Assembly: GCF_024756275.1 (NCBI RefSeq)
Contig: NZ_JANUGQ010000024.1
Location: forward strand, 1-64,000
Direction: 5' to 3'
DNA: 64,000 bases
DNA from: Streptomyces pyxinae
GTDB lineage: Bacteria; Actinomycetota; Actinomycetes; Streptomycetales; Streptomycetaceae
The translations under genes and the position numbers were made by a program. A model generated the notes under the pieces. That model was not told where the DNA came from, did no database searches, and saw only the letters and a program-made list of their open reading frames with translations. Of the stretch, positions 1 to 7,736 are shown piece after piece; position 1 is the first letter of the stretch, and every line of letters begins with the position of its first letter.

Positions 1-316
1 TCACCCCCCTCCCATCACCTCTTCCCCCCCCCGCCGCTCTCCCAACCCCCCCCCCGCTGGACGGGCCGCGGGGGGGGGAGGGCGGGGGGGCGGGCCCGGA
101 CCGGCCACCCGCCCCTCCGCCGTACCCGGGACAGGGGCCCTCCCCCGTACCCGGACAGGGGGCCCTCCCCCGTACCCGGACAGGGGTCCGCCGTATCCCG
201 GCGCCCCCGTCGAACAGAGGGTTCGCCGGGGGTTCGCCGGGGGGAAACCCGCTCCGCGCGGCACGGTTCCGCGTGGAAGGATGGCGGCAAACGTCACACA
301 CCGAGGAGATGAGCGC
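1..316. other. GC-rich leader upstream of pepN with a short tandem repeat
   Basis: No gene is supported here; the sequence is runs of C and G. About three copies of a 25-nt unit (core CCGTACCCGGACAGGGG) lie in tandem at roughly 119-200. The pepN ribosome binding site GAGGAG is at 303-308. I see no clear -10/-35 pair. Confidence 0.6.
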
Positions 317-2884
317 GTGCCTGGCACGAACCTGACCCGTGAAGAGGCCCGGCAGCGGGCGCGGCTGCTGACCGTGGACGCGTACGAGATCGAGCTCGAT
401 CTCGGCGGCGCGCAGGAGGGCGGCACCTTCCGGTCCGTGTCCACCGTGCGCTTCGCGTCCGCCGAGGCCGGCGCGAGCACCTTCGTGGACCTGGTGGCCC
501 CCACCGTCCACGAGGTGGTGCTGAACGGCACCGCGCTGGACGCGGCGGCCGTCTTCCAGGACTCGCGGATCGAGCTGTCCGGGCTGCGCGAGGGCGCCAA
601 CGAGCTGCGGGTGGTCGCGGACTGCGCGTACACCAACACCGGTGAGGGACTGCACCGGTTCGTGGACCCGGTGGACGACCAGGCGTACCTCTACACGCAG
701 TTCGAGGTGCCGGACGCCCGCCGGGTGTTCGCCAACTTCGAGCAGCCGGACCTGAAGGCGGCCTTCCAGTTCACCGTGAAGGCCCCGGCCGGCTGGACGG
801 TGATCTCCAACTCCCCGACCCCGGAGCCCAAGGACGACCTCTGGGTCTTCGAACCGACGCCGCGCATCTCCACGTACATCACGGCGCTGATCGCCGGTCC
901 GTACCACGCCGTGCACAGCTCGTACGAGAAGGACGGCCAGTCGGTCCCGCTGGGCATCTACTGCCGTCCCTCGCTCGCCGAGTTCCTCGACGCGGACGCG
1001 ATCTTCGAGGTCACCCGGCAGGGCTTCGACTGGTTCCAGGAGAAGTTCGACTACGCCTACCCGTTCGCCAAGTACGACCAGCTCTTCGTGCCCGAGTTCA
1101 ACGCGGGCGCCATGGAGAACGCGGGCGCGGTCACCATCCGCGACCAGTACGTCTTCCGCTCCAAGGTGACGGACGCGGCGTACGAGGTGCGGGCCGAGAC
1201 CATCCTCCACGAGCTGGCCCACATGTGGTTCGGCGACCTGGTGACCATGGAGTGGTGGAACGACCTCTGGCTGAACGAGTCGTTCGCCACCTACACCTCG
1301 ATCGCCTGCCAGGCGCACGCCCCGGGCTCGCGGTGGCCGCACTCCTGGACCACCTTCGCCAACTCCATGAAGACCTGGGCGTACCGGCAGGACCAGCTGC
1401 CGTCCACGCACCCGATCATGGCGGAGATCCGGGACCTGGACGACGTCCTGGTCAACTTCGACGGCATCACCTACGCCAAGGGCGCCAGCGTGCTGAAGCA
1501 GCTCGTCGCCTATGTGGGGATGGACGAGTTCTTCCGGGGCGTGCAGTCCTACTTCAAGGCGCACGCCTTCGGCAACACCCGGCTGAGCGACCTGCTCTCG
1601 GCGCTGGAGGAGACCTCCGGCCGGGACCTGAAGTCCTGGTCCAAGGCGTGGCTGGAGACGGCCGGCATCAACATCCTGCGCCCGGAGATCGAGACCGACG
1701 GCAGCGGTGCCATCGCCTCGTTCGCCGTCCGCCAGGAGGCCCCGGCGCTCCCGGCCGGCGCCCAGGGCGAGCCGACCCTGCGCCCGCACCGGATCGCCAT
1801 CGGCCTCTACGACCTGAACGCCGCCGGGAAGCTGGAGCGCACCGACCGGATCGAGCTGGACGTGGACGGCGAGCTGACCGCCGTGCCCGAGTTGGCCGGC
1901 CGGGCCCGTCCGGCGGTGATCCTGCTCAACGACGACGACCTGTCGTACGCCAAGGTCCGGCTGGACGAGGAGTCGCTGCGCACGGTCACCGCGCATCTCG
2001 GCGACTTCACCGAGTCGCTGCCCCGCGCGCTGTGCTGGGCCTCGGCCTGGGACATGACCCGGGACGGCGAGCTGGCCACCCGCGCCTACCTGGAGCTGGT
2101 GCTCTCCGGCATCGGCAAGGAGTCGGACATCGGTGTGGTCCAGTCGCTGCACCGCCAGGTGAAGCTGGCGCTCGACCTCTACGCCGCACCCGAGTGGCGG
2201 GAGACCGGGCTGACCCTGTGGACCGACGCCACGCTGGCCCACCTCCGGGCCGCCGCGCCGGGCAGCGACCACCAGCTCGCCTGGGCCCGCGCCTTCGCCG
2301 CCACCGCCCGCACGCCGCAGCAGCTCGACCTGCTGGCCGGTCTGCTGGAGGGCACGGAGACGGTCGAGGGCCTGGCCGTCGACACCGACCTGCGCTGGGC
2401 GTTCGTGGAGCGCCTGGCCGCGACCGGGGTCCTCGACGAGGCGGACATCGCCGCCGAGTACGAGCGCGACCGCACCGCCGCCGGTGAGCGGCACGCCGCC
2501 ACCGCCCGCGCGGCCCGTCCCACCCCGGAGGCCAAGGCGGAGGCCTGGGCGTCGGTGGTGGAGTCCGACACCCTGCCGAACGCGGTGCAGGAGGCGGTGA
2601 TCGGCGGCTTCGTCCAGACCGACCAGCGGGAGCTGCTCGCCCCGTACACGGAGAAGTTCTTCGAGGTGCTGAAGGACGTGTGGGGCGCCCGCTCCCACGA
2701 GATGGCCCAGCAGATCGCCGTCGGCCTCTACCCCTCGCTCCAGGTCGCCCCGGAGACCCTGGAGGCCACCGACGCCTGGCTCGCCTCGGCCGAGCCGAGC
2801 GCCGCGCTGCGCCGCCTGGTCTCCGAGTCCCGCTCCGGCGTCGACCGCGCCCTCAGGGCCCGGGCCGCCGACACCACCGCCTGA
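317..2884 (+). CDS. pepN: Aminopeptidase N (M1 family zinc metallopeptidase)
   Basis: An 855-residue M1 aminopeptidase, probably cytoplasmic, that removes N-terminal residues from peptides. It carries the exopeptidase motif GAMEN followed by the zinc site HELAH and the downstream NESFA glutamate, all in the expected order. The C-terminal half is the helical domain usual for this family, and the length is normal. I start at GTG 317 because GAGGAG sits 8 nt upstream and the protein then begins MPGTNLTREEARQRA, the usual Streptomyces N-terminus. An in-frame ATG at 281 would add 12 residues but lacks a ribosome site. The gene converges with the TPR gene at 2992, with a strong hairpin between them. 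Confidence 0.93.
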   Translation: MPGTNLTREEARQRARLLTVDAYEIELDLGGAQEGGTFRSVSTVRFASAEAGASTFVDLVAPTVHEVVLNGTALDAAAVFQDSRIELSGLREGANELRVVADCAYTNTGEGLHRFVDPVDDQAYLYTQFEVPDARRVFANFEQPDLKAAFQFTVKAPAGWTVISNSPTPEPKDDLWVFEPTPRISTYITALIAGPYHAVHSSYEKDGQSVPLGIYCRPSLAEFLDADAIFEVTRQGFDWFQEKFDYAYPFAKYDQLFVPEFNAGAMENAGAVTIRDQYVFRSKVTDAAYEVRAETILHELAHMWFGDLVTMEWWNDLWLNESFATYTSIACQAHAPGSRWPHSWTTFANSMKTWAYRQDQLPSTHPIMAEIRDLDDVLVNFDGITYAKGASVLKQLVAYVGMDEFFRGVQSYFKAHAFGNTRLSDLLSALEETSGRDLKSWSKAWLETAGINILRPEIETDGSGAIASFAVRQEAPALPAGAQGEPTLRPHRIAIGLYDLNAAGKLERTDRIELDVDGELTAVPELAGRARPAVILLNDDDLSYAKVRLDEESLRTVTAHLGDFTESLPRALCWASAWDMTRDGELATRAYLELVLSGIGKESDIGVVQSLHRQVKLALDLYAAPEWRETGLTLWTDATLAHLRAAAPGSDHQLAWARAFAATARTPQQLDLLAGLLEGTETVEGLAVDTDLRWAFVERLAATGVLDEADIAAEYERDRTAAGERHAATARAARPTPEAKAEAWASVVESDTLPNAVQEAVIGGFVQTDQRELLAPYTEKFFEVLKDVWGARSHEMAQQIAVGLYPSLQVAPETLEATDAWLASAEPSAALRRLVSESRSGVDRALRARAADTTA

Positions 2885-2907
2885 CCGGCGCCTTCCGCAC
2901 ACCCCCG

Positions 2908-2936
2908 ACGCCCGGCCGGAACTCCCGGCCGGGCGT
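2908..2936. terminator. Hairpin terminator between convergent genes
   Basis: A perfect 12-bp inverted repeat (ACGCCCGGCCGG, 5-nt loop AACTC) lies 23 nt after the pepN stop and 55 nt from the end of the opposing TPR gene. There is no T tract, which is usual for Streptomyces. It could serve both directions. Confidence 0.75.
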
Positions 2937-2991
2937 CCGGCGTCGGGGGCCGGCGCCGCGTCCCCGCCCGTCGCCGGTTCGCGGCCGTCGC

Positions 2992-4164
2992 TCAGCTCTT
3001 CGCCGCCCCCGTGCGGCCCGCCCGGTAGGCGCGGCGCACGGCGGGGCGGTCGGCCCACATGGTGAGCAGGGTGGTGGCCAGGGCGATCCAGAAGATGGTG
3101 CGGGGGACGTCCCGGGCGGTCCAGGGAATCAGCGCCAGGAGCAGGGCGCAGCCGGTGACCGTCGCGGCCTGGGCGAGGGCCAGCCGGGCCCAGCCGTCGC
3201 GGCGCAGCAGCGAGCGGAGGTTCAGCCGGACGCCCCGGCGGCGCCTGCGGAAGCGCGGCAGGGTGCCGAGGGCCCAGACAGCGGCCAGCAGCAGCACGTC
3301 CCAGAGCCGCTGGCCGAGCGGCAGCGGCAGCTCGCGCGGGGTCTCCCCCGGCCACAGGTCGAGGCCGACGGCGGCGAACACCAGGCAGAACAGACCGAGC
3401 CAGCGGGTGCCGCGCAGCAGCCGGTAGGTGGCCGCGTCCAGGTCGGCCCGCATCGACGCCGACTGCGGGGCCACCGCGAGGGCGTCGGCGGTCAGGTCGG
3501 CGGCCTCGGCGGCGCGGACCCCCGGGGTGTGGGCGGCCCGCCGGCTCCGGGCGCTCAGGGCCCCGGCGTCGGTGGGGTCGATGCGCAGGATGGCGCGGTT
3601 CATCGCCTCGGACGTCTCGCGGTCCCCGGACAGGCCGGCGATGAACCGCCGTATCCGGTACGGGTACAGCTCCTCGGGCGCGAGCCGTATCGCCTCGTCC
3701 GCCAGCGCGACGGCCTCCGCGGATCCGGCGGCCAGTTCCTCGTCGGTGACGGTACGGAAGCCGTCCGGGCCGAACCGCCCGTCCGCCTGCGCGCTGCGGA
3801 TGGTGACCCGCCGCATGAGGTGGTCCGCGAGCGTCGCCAGGGCGGCCGCAGACCCCGGCCGCACCCGTACCGCCTCGCGGAACGTCGCCACGGCCCGGTC
3901 GATGCCCGCACCGGTTCGGACTTGCAGATGGCCGTGGAGCAGCAGTGTGTTGACGTCCTCGGGAGCCAGCCGCAGGGCCTCCTGGACGGCCGCCACCGCC
4001 TCGTCGAACTGCTCCAGCCGGTAATGACAGCGGGCGAGTTCGGTCCAGGCGACGGCGTCCTCGGGTGCCTCGGCCAGCCGGCGCGCGAGGAGTCCGCGCG
4101 CCTCCTCGTACCGCTGGAGCGAGCTGAGCGCCTCGGCGCGCTCCACGGCCTGTTCGGTGTTCAC
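2992..4164 (-). CDS. TPR-repeat membrane protein
   Basis: A 390-residue protein. The first ~240 residues are tetratricopeptide-like helical repeats (for example LARRLAEAPEDAVAWTEL and AVQEALRLAPEDVNTLL), and the last ~150 hold about four hydrophobic segments with an arginine-rich stretch between them. It is therefore probably membrane-anchored with cytoplasmic TPRs. The GTG start at 4164 overlaps the stop of the AAA ATPase gene in a GTGA arrangement, so the two are translationally coupled and probably form one functional unit: ATPase plus membrane TPR adaptor. The substrate is unknown. Confidence 0.85.
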   Translation of the reverse strand: MNTEQAVERAEALSSLQRYEEARGLLARRLAEAPEDAVAWTELARCHYRLEQFDEAVAAVQEALRLAPEDVNTLLLHGHLQVRTGAGIDRAVATFREAVRVRPGSAAALATLADHLMRRVTIRSAQADGRFGPDGFRTVTDEELAAGSAEAVALADEAIRLAPEELYPYRIRRFIAGLSGDRETSEAMNRAILRIDPTDAGALSARSRRAAHTPGVRAAEAADLTADALAVAPQSASMRADLDAATYRLLRGTRWLGLFCLVFAAVGLDLWPGETPRELPLPLGQRLWDVLLLAAVWALGTLPRFRRRRRGVRLNLRSLLRRDGWARLALAQAATVTGCALLLALIPWTARDVPRTIFWIALATTLLTMWADRPAVRRAYRAGRTGAAKS

Positions 4165-5492
4165 AGCTTGCGCTTCCTCTTGAGATGGGCGACCAGGTCG
4201 TCGTACTGGCCGCCCTCGTTGGCGTACATCGCCACATTGCGGGCGGCGGCGAACCACGGCTCGGTGGAGGGCACGATCCCCCGGACCGCGCCGAGCAGGT
4301 CCGGCATGCCGATCAGGCGTACGGTCCCGGTGCGTGCCGAGTCGAGCAGCGCGGTCTCGGCGGCGCTCTCGCACACATGGGCGAGGTCGGCGCCGGAGAA
4401 GCCGTCGGTCAGCCGGGCCAGTTTGGCCACGTCGACCTTTTCGATGGGGCGTTCGCGCAGGTGGTAGCGGAGTACGGCCTCCCGGGCCGGGGCGTCGGGC
4501 GGCAGCACCAGCAGGGTGCGGTCGAAGCGGCCCGGCCGGCGCAGGGCGAGGTCCACGTCCCAGGGGGCGTTGGTGGCGGCGAGCACGAACACCCCCTCGT
4601 TGGCGGCGGCGTCGACACCGTCCAGTTCGGTGAGGAGCTGGTTGACGGTGTTGCGCATGCCGCTGGACTGGACGCGCGAGCGCTTGCCGCCGAGCGCGTC
4701 CAGCTCGTCGAGGAAGACCACGCAGGGAGCCTGGCGGCGCGCGGTCTCGAAGACCTGGTGCATATTGCGCTCGGAGTTGCCGATCCACATGTCGAGCACG
4801 TCGTTGACGGACACCGAGAGGAAGCCCGCGCCGAGTTCGCCGGCGACCGCCCGGGCCACGAACGTCTTGCCGCAGCCGGGCGGCCCGTACAGCAGCAGGC
4901 CGCCGCGCAGGCTCTTGCCGTAGAGCCTGCGCAGCTCCGGGTTGCGCAGCGGGGCGAGGAACGCGGCCTCCAGCCGGTCCTTGACCTCCCGCAGGCCGCC
5001 GACGTCCGCCAGGCGTACGGCTCCGGGCACCTCGACGTCCCAGGCGGCGTCGCTCTGCTCGTCGCCGGTGTTCTCGTCGCCGTCCGCCGCGAGCGGTTCG
5101 GCCGTCACGAAGCGGGGCGGCACGGCGTCACCGACCTGTTCCCCGGCGGCCTTCCAGTCGAAGCCGGGCCGCGGCGCGGCTGCCTGCGGGACCGGTGAAG
5201 CCGGCGAAGCCGGTGAGATCGGTGACGCCGACGCGTTCGGTGCCGTGGGTGAACTCTGCGGTGTCGGTGAAGCCGGTGACGCCGGCGGGGCGCCCATCGC
5301 CCGCGCCATCAGCTCGCGGGCCTGCGCGTCGCCCGGCGCGTGCTGGAGCGCGACGGCCGCCTCGGCGACGGCGGCGTCGGCGGCTCCCCCGGCCAGGAGC
5401 AGTTCGGCGAGGTGCAGGCGCAGCGGGATGTCCTGGGGCGCGGCGGCGACCGCGGTTCGCAGGCTCTGTATCAGGGGTGAATCGGCGGGCAT
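4161..5492 (-). CDS. AAA+ ATPase with N-terminal TPR-like region
   Basis: A 443-residue AAA ATPase. Residues 1-70 are helical and TPR-like (LHLAELLLAGGAADAAVAEA). A Ser/Pro-rich linker of about 50 residues follows, then one AAA module of the FtsH/CDC48 type: Walker A GPPGCGKT, Walker B VVFLDELDAL, sensor-1 region AATNAP and arginine-finger region RRPGRFDR. There is no protease or transmembrane segment, so it probably acts as an unfoldase or remodeller with the coupled TPR partner. I prefer the ATG at 5492. A second in-frame ATG at 5522 lies at the far end of a perfect palindrome and would add ten residues. Confidence 0.85.
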   Translation of the reverse strand: MPADSPLIQSLRTAVAAAPQDIPLRLHLAELLLAGGAADAAVAEAAVALQHAPGDAQARELMARAMGAPPASPASPTPQSSPTAPNASASPISPASPASPVPQAAAPRPGFDWKAAGEQVGDAVPPRFVTAEPLAADGDENTGDEQSDAAWDVEVPGAVRLADVGGLREVKDRLEAAFLAPLRNPELRRLYGKSLRGGLLLYGPPGCGKTFVARAVAGELGAGFLSVSVNDVLDMWIGNSERNMHQVFETARRQAPCVVFLDELDALGGKRSRVQSSGMRNTVNQLLTELDGVDAAANEGVFVLAATNAPWDVDLALRRPGRFDRTLLVLPPDAPAREAVLRYHLRERPIEKVDVAKLARLTDGFSGADLAHVCESAAETALLDSARTGTVRLIGMPDLLGAVRGIVPSTEPWFAAARNVAMYANEGGQYDDLVAHLKRKRKL

Positions 5493-5522
5493 GGGGCCCC
5501 ACTCTACGAAGTGGGGCCCCAT
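5491..5522. promoter_or_regulatory. Perfect 13-bp palindrome at the AAA ATPase start
   Basis: Arms ATGGGGCCCCACT (5491-5503) and its exact complement (5510-5522) flank a 6-nt loop. On the minus strand both ends contain a possible ATG of the AAA gene. It could terminate transcription of the upstream exporter gene, act as an operator, or fold in mRNA over the start region. Confidence 0.6.
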
Positions 5523-5550
5523 GCCCGGCCGGGTGGACCGGGGACCCGGT

Positions 5551-6534
5551 CTACCGGCGGGCGGCGGTGACGGCCGGCTCGGCCGGGGCGGGGGCGGGCG
5601 GGGTGCCGGGCCGCCTGGGGGCGCGCTGGGCGAGGAAGGTGGCGGAGAGGGCGACGGCCATGCCGAGGAGCTGCACCGGGCCGAGGGCCTGACCGAGGGC
5701 GGCCCAGCCGATGACGGCGGCGGTGACCGGGGAGAGCGGGCCGAGCAGGGTCACCGAGGTGGCGGTGAGGCGGGAGACGCCCCACATCCAGATCCAGTAG
5801 GCGGCGGCGGTGTTGAGCAGGACCAGGTAGAGGTAGCCGGACACCGCCCGGCCGTCCAGGGCCGGCGGGGCCCCCTCCACCAGGAGGGCGACCGGGGCGA
5901 TGAGCAGTCCGCCGGCGGTGAGCTGCCAGCCGGTCAGGGCCAGCAGCCCGACCCCGGCCGGGCGGCCCCAGCGCTTGGTGAGCACCGTCCCGGTGGCCAT
6001 GCAGGCGGACGAGCCGAGCCCGGCCAGCACGCCCACCAGGTCGAAGGCGGCGCCCGCCTTCAGCACGACCAGGCTCACCCCGAGGGCGGCGGCCACAGCG
6101 GTGAGCACCGCCCGTACGGTGGGCCGCTCGCCCAGCAGCAGGGCGGCCAGCCCCACCACGAAGAGCGGCCCGACCGAGCCGACCACGGCCGCCACCCCGC
6201 CGGGCAGCCGGTAGGCGGCGAGGAAGAGCAGCGGGAAGAAGGCGCCGATGTTGAGCGCCCCCAGCACGGCGGCCCGGCCCCACCAGACTCCGCGCGGCAG
6301 TCTCCGGCCCGCCGCCAGCAGGAGCAGCCCGGCCGGCAGGGCCCGGGTCAGCGCGGTGAACAGCGGCCGGTCGGGCGGCAGGAACTCGGTGGTGACGAAG
6401 TAGGTCGTCCCCCAGGAGATCGGCGCGAGCGCGGTCACGGCGACGACGCCGGCCTTTCCGGAGACCGGCGCGGACGCTGACACTGACGACGCCGACGACA
6501 CGGATGACGCTGATGACACGGACGACGCGGACAT
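5551..6534 (-). CDS. EamA/DMT-family inner-membrane transporter
   Basis: A 327-residue protein with about ten hydrophobic segments and the two-fold EamA (drug/metabolite transporter) pattern, including STTYFVTTEFLP-like text near the first helix (ISWGTTYFVTTEF). It probably exports a small metabolite or drug; the substrate cannot be told. The first residues are a Ser/Val-rich repeat (SASSVSSASSV) encoded by a 15-nt DNA repeat. I start at ATG 6534, with GAGGGGG just upstream; a TTG five codons earlier overlaps that site. It is divergent from a MarR gene with a large palindrome between, so repression by that regulator is likely. Confidence 0.86.
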   Translation of the reverse strand: MSASSVSSASSVSSASSVSASAPVSGKAGVVAVTALAPISWGTTYFVTTEFLPPDRPLFTALTRALPAGLLLLAAGRRLPRGVWWGRAAVLGALNIGAFFPLLFLAAYRLPGGVAAVVGSVGPLFVVGLAALLLGERPTVRAVLTAVAAALGVSLVVLKAGAAFDLVGVLAGLGSSACMATGTVLTKRWGRPAGVGLLALTGWQLTAGGLLIAPVALLVEGAPPALDGRAVSGYLYLVLLNTAAAYWIWMWGVSRLTATSVTLLGPLSPVTAAVIGWAALGQALGPVQLLGMAVALSATFLAQRAPRRPGTPPAPAPAEPAVTAARR

Positions 6535-6554
6535 GGGTATCCCCCTCAAGGAAG

Positions 6555-6596
6555 CTTGTGAGTAAGTAGCTTAACGCTAAGCTACTTACTCGCAAG
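6555..6596. promoter_or_regulatory. MarR operator candidate in the exporter/MarR intergenic region
   Basis: Perfect 14-bp arms GAGTAAGTAGCTTA (6560-6573) and TAAGCTACTTACTC (6578-6591) are separated by 4 nt. After one mismatch they extend by CTTG/CAAG to 6555 and 6596. The site lies between divergent exporter and MarR genes and is AT-rich against its surroundings. Confidence 0.8.
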
Positions 6597-6710
6597 AGGC
6601 TTTCTCGCTGCCGGGAGATCCGGGGGGAGACTGATCCGTGTGGCCCACAGGGAATCCGGGACACGAACGACATGAACGCCATGAACGACACCGAGCCGAA
6701 GGAGGCCGCC

Positions 6711-7208
6711 GTGGCCGGGGGCGACGCCGTGGACGCGATCAGGGAGCAGTGGGCCGCGGTCCGCCCCGACCTGGAGACCCTGCCGATGGAGGTGTACGGG
6801 CGGATCTACCGGCTGGCGGCGGTGATGGGCGACCGGGTGGGCCGGGCGTACGCGCCCTTCGGCCTCTCGCGCGGGGAGTTCGACGTGCTGGCGACGCTGC
6901 GCCGCTCGGGAGAGCCGTACACCCTCTCGCCGCGCGAGCTGGCGGCCACCCTGATGCTGACGACCGGCGGTATGACGGGCCGGCTGGACAAGCTGGAGCG
7001 CCGGGGCCTGCTGGCCCGGCACCCGGATCCGGACGACCGCCGCGCCCTGCGGGTCACCCTGACGGAGCAGGGACTGGCCGTGGTGGAGGAGTCGGTGGGC
7101 GCCGGCCTCGCGGCACAACGCGCCGCGGTGGACGCCGCGCTGACCCCGGAGGAGGCGGCGGATCTGGCCGGCCTGCTGCGCAAGCTGCTGCGCGCGACGG
7201 AGGGATGA
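6711..7208 (+). CDS. MarR-family transcriptional regulator
   Basis: A 165-residue winged-helix regulator. The recognition region reads SPRELAATLMLTTGGMTGRLDKL, followed by the wing HPDPDDRRALRVTLTEQG, both typical of MarR. I choose GTG 6711 because AAGGAGG ends 5 nt upstream; ATG codons at 6672 and 6681 are in frame but lack a ribosome site. It is divergent from the EamA exporter, and the palindrome between them is the likely target. The inducer may be the exporter's substrate. Confidence 0.88.
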   Translation: MAGGDAVDAIREQWAAVRPDLETLPMEVYGRIYRLAAVMGDRVGRAYAPFGLSRGEFDVLATLRRSGEPYTLSPRELAATLMLTTGGMTGRLDKLERRGLLARHPDPDDRRALRVTLTEQGLAVVEESVGAGLAAQRAAVDAALTPEEAADLAGLLRKLLRATEG

Positions 7209-7484
7209 CGCTCCGTCGGTGACGGCGCGGGCGGGCCGCCGGAACCGGACGGCGGGGGCCGGGGCGGGCCGCGACCCGCCACGGTGATCCGGCACCGGTC
7301 CACGGCGCCCTGCCACCGGGCCACCGGGGCGCCGCCCGGGACCCGCGGGACGGCGGCCCGGGATGCCTCAACCGCGCGTCACCGGCTCCCCCGCCCCCGG
7401 GGCGAGAGAGCCGGAGGGCGCGCGGGCGGCGAAAGGGAGAGGGGGTCCCCCGGACGTAAGCCCGGGAGACCGAGCCTCAGAAAA

Positions 7485-7715
7485 TCAGGCCTGCTTCTTG
7501 GACCTGTCCAGCAGCATGACCAGGCCCGCGATCACGGCGAAGATCACGATCGGCGCGGCGACGTAGAGGCCCAGGGTCTCGGCGACGCTCAGGCCCGGGC
7601 CGGGGTCGTCGCCGTCGTCGCGGGTGAGCGCGAGCGCGGGGGACGACAGGAGCAGCATCATCAGCGTCGTACCGGTCGCGACGGCTCCGGTGCGCAGGGC
7701 GTTCTTCTTGTCCAC
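7485..7715 (-). CDS. Small membrane protein of unknown function
   Basis: A 76-residue protein with two hydrophobic stretches: an N-terminal one (TLMMLLLSSPALALT), which looks like a signal peptide or first helix, and a C-terminal helix (LYVAAPIVIFAVIAGLVMLL) followed by a basic tail RSKKQA. A short acidic loop (RDDGDDPGPG) lies between them. GTG 7715 (MDKKNALRTG) is the likely start; a TTG three codons earlier is possible. It begins 21 nt after the malQ stop on the same strand and may be cotranscribed with it. Confidence 0.72.
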   Translation of the reverse strand: MDKKNALRTGAVATGTTLMMLLLSSPALALTRDDGDDPGPGLSVAETLGLYVAAPIVIFAVIAGLVMLLDRSKKQA

Positions 7716-7736
7716 GGGCCCCAACGTAGCGAACGC

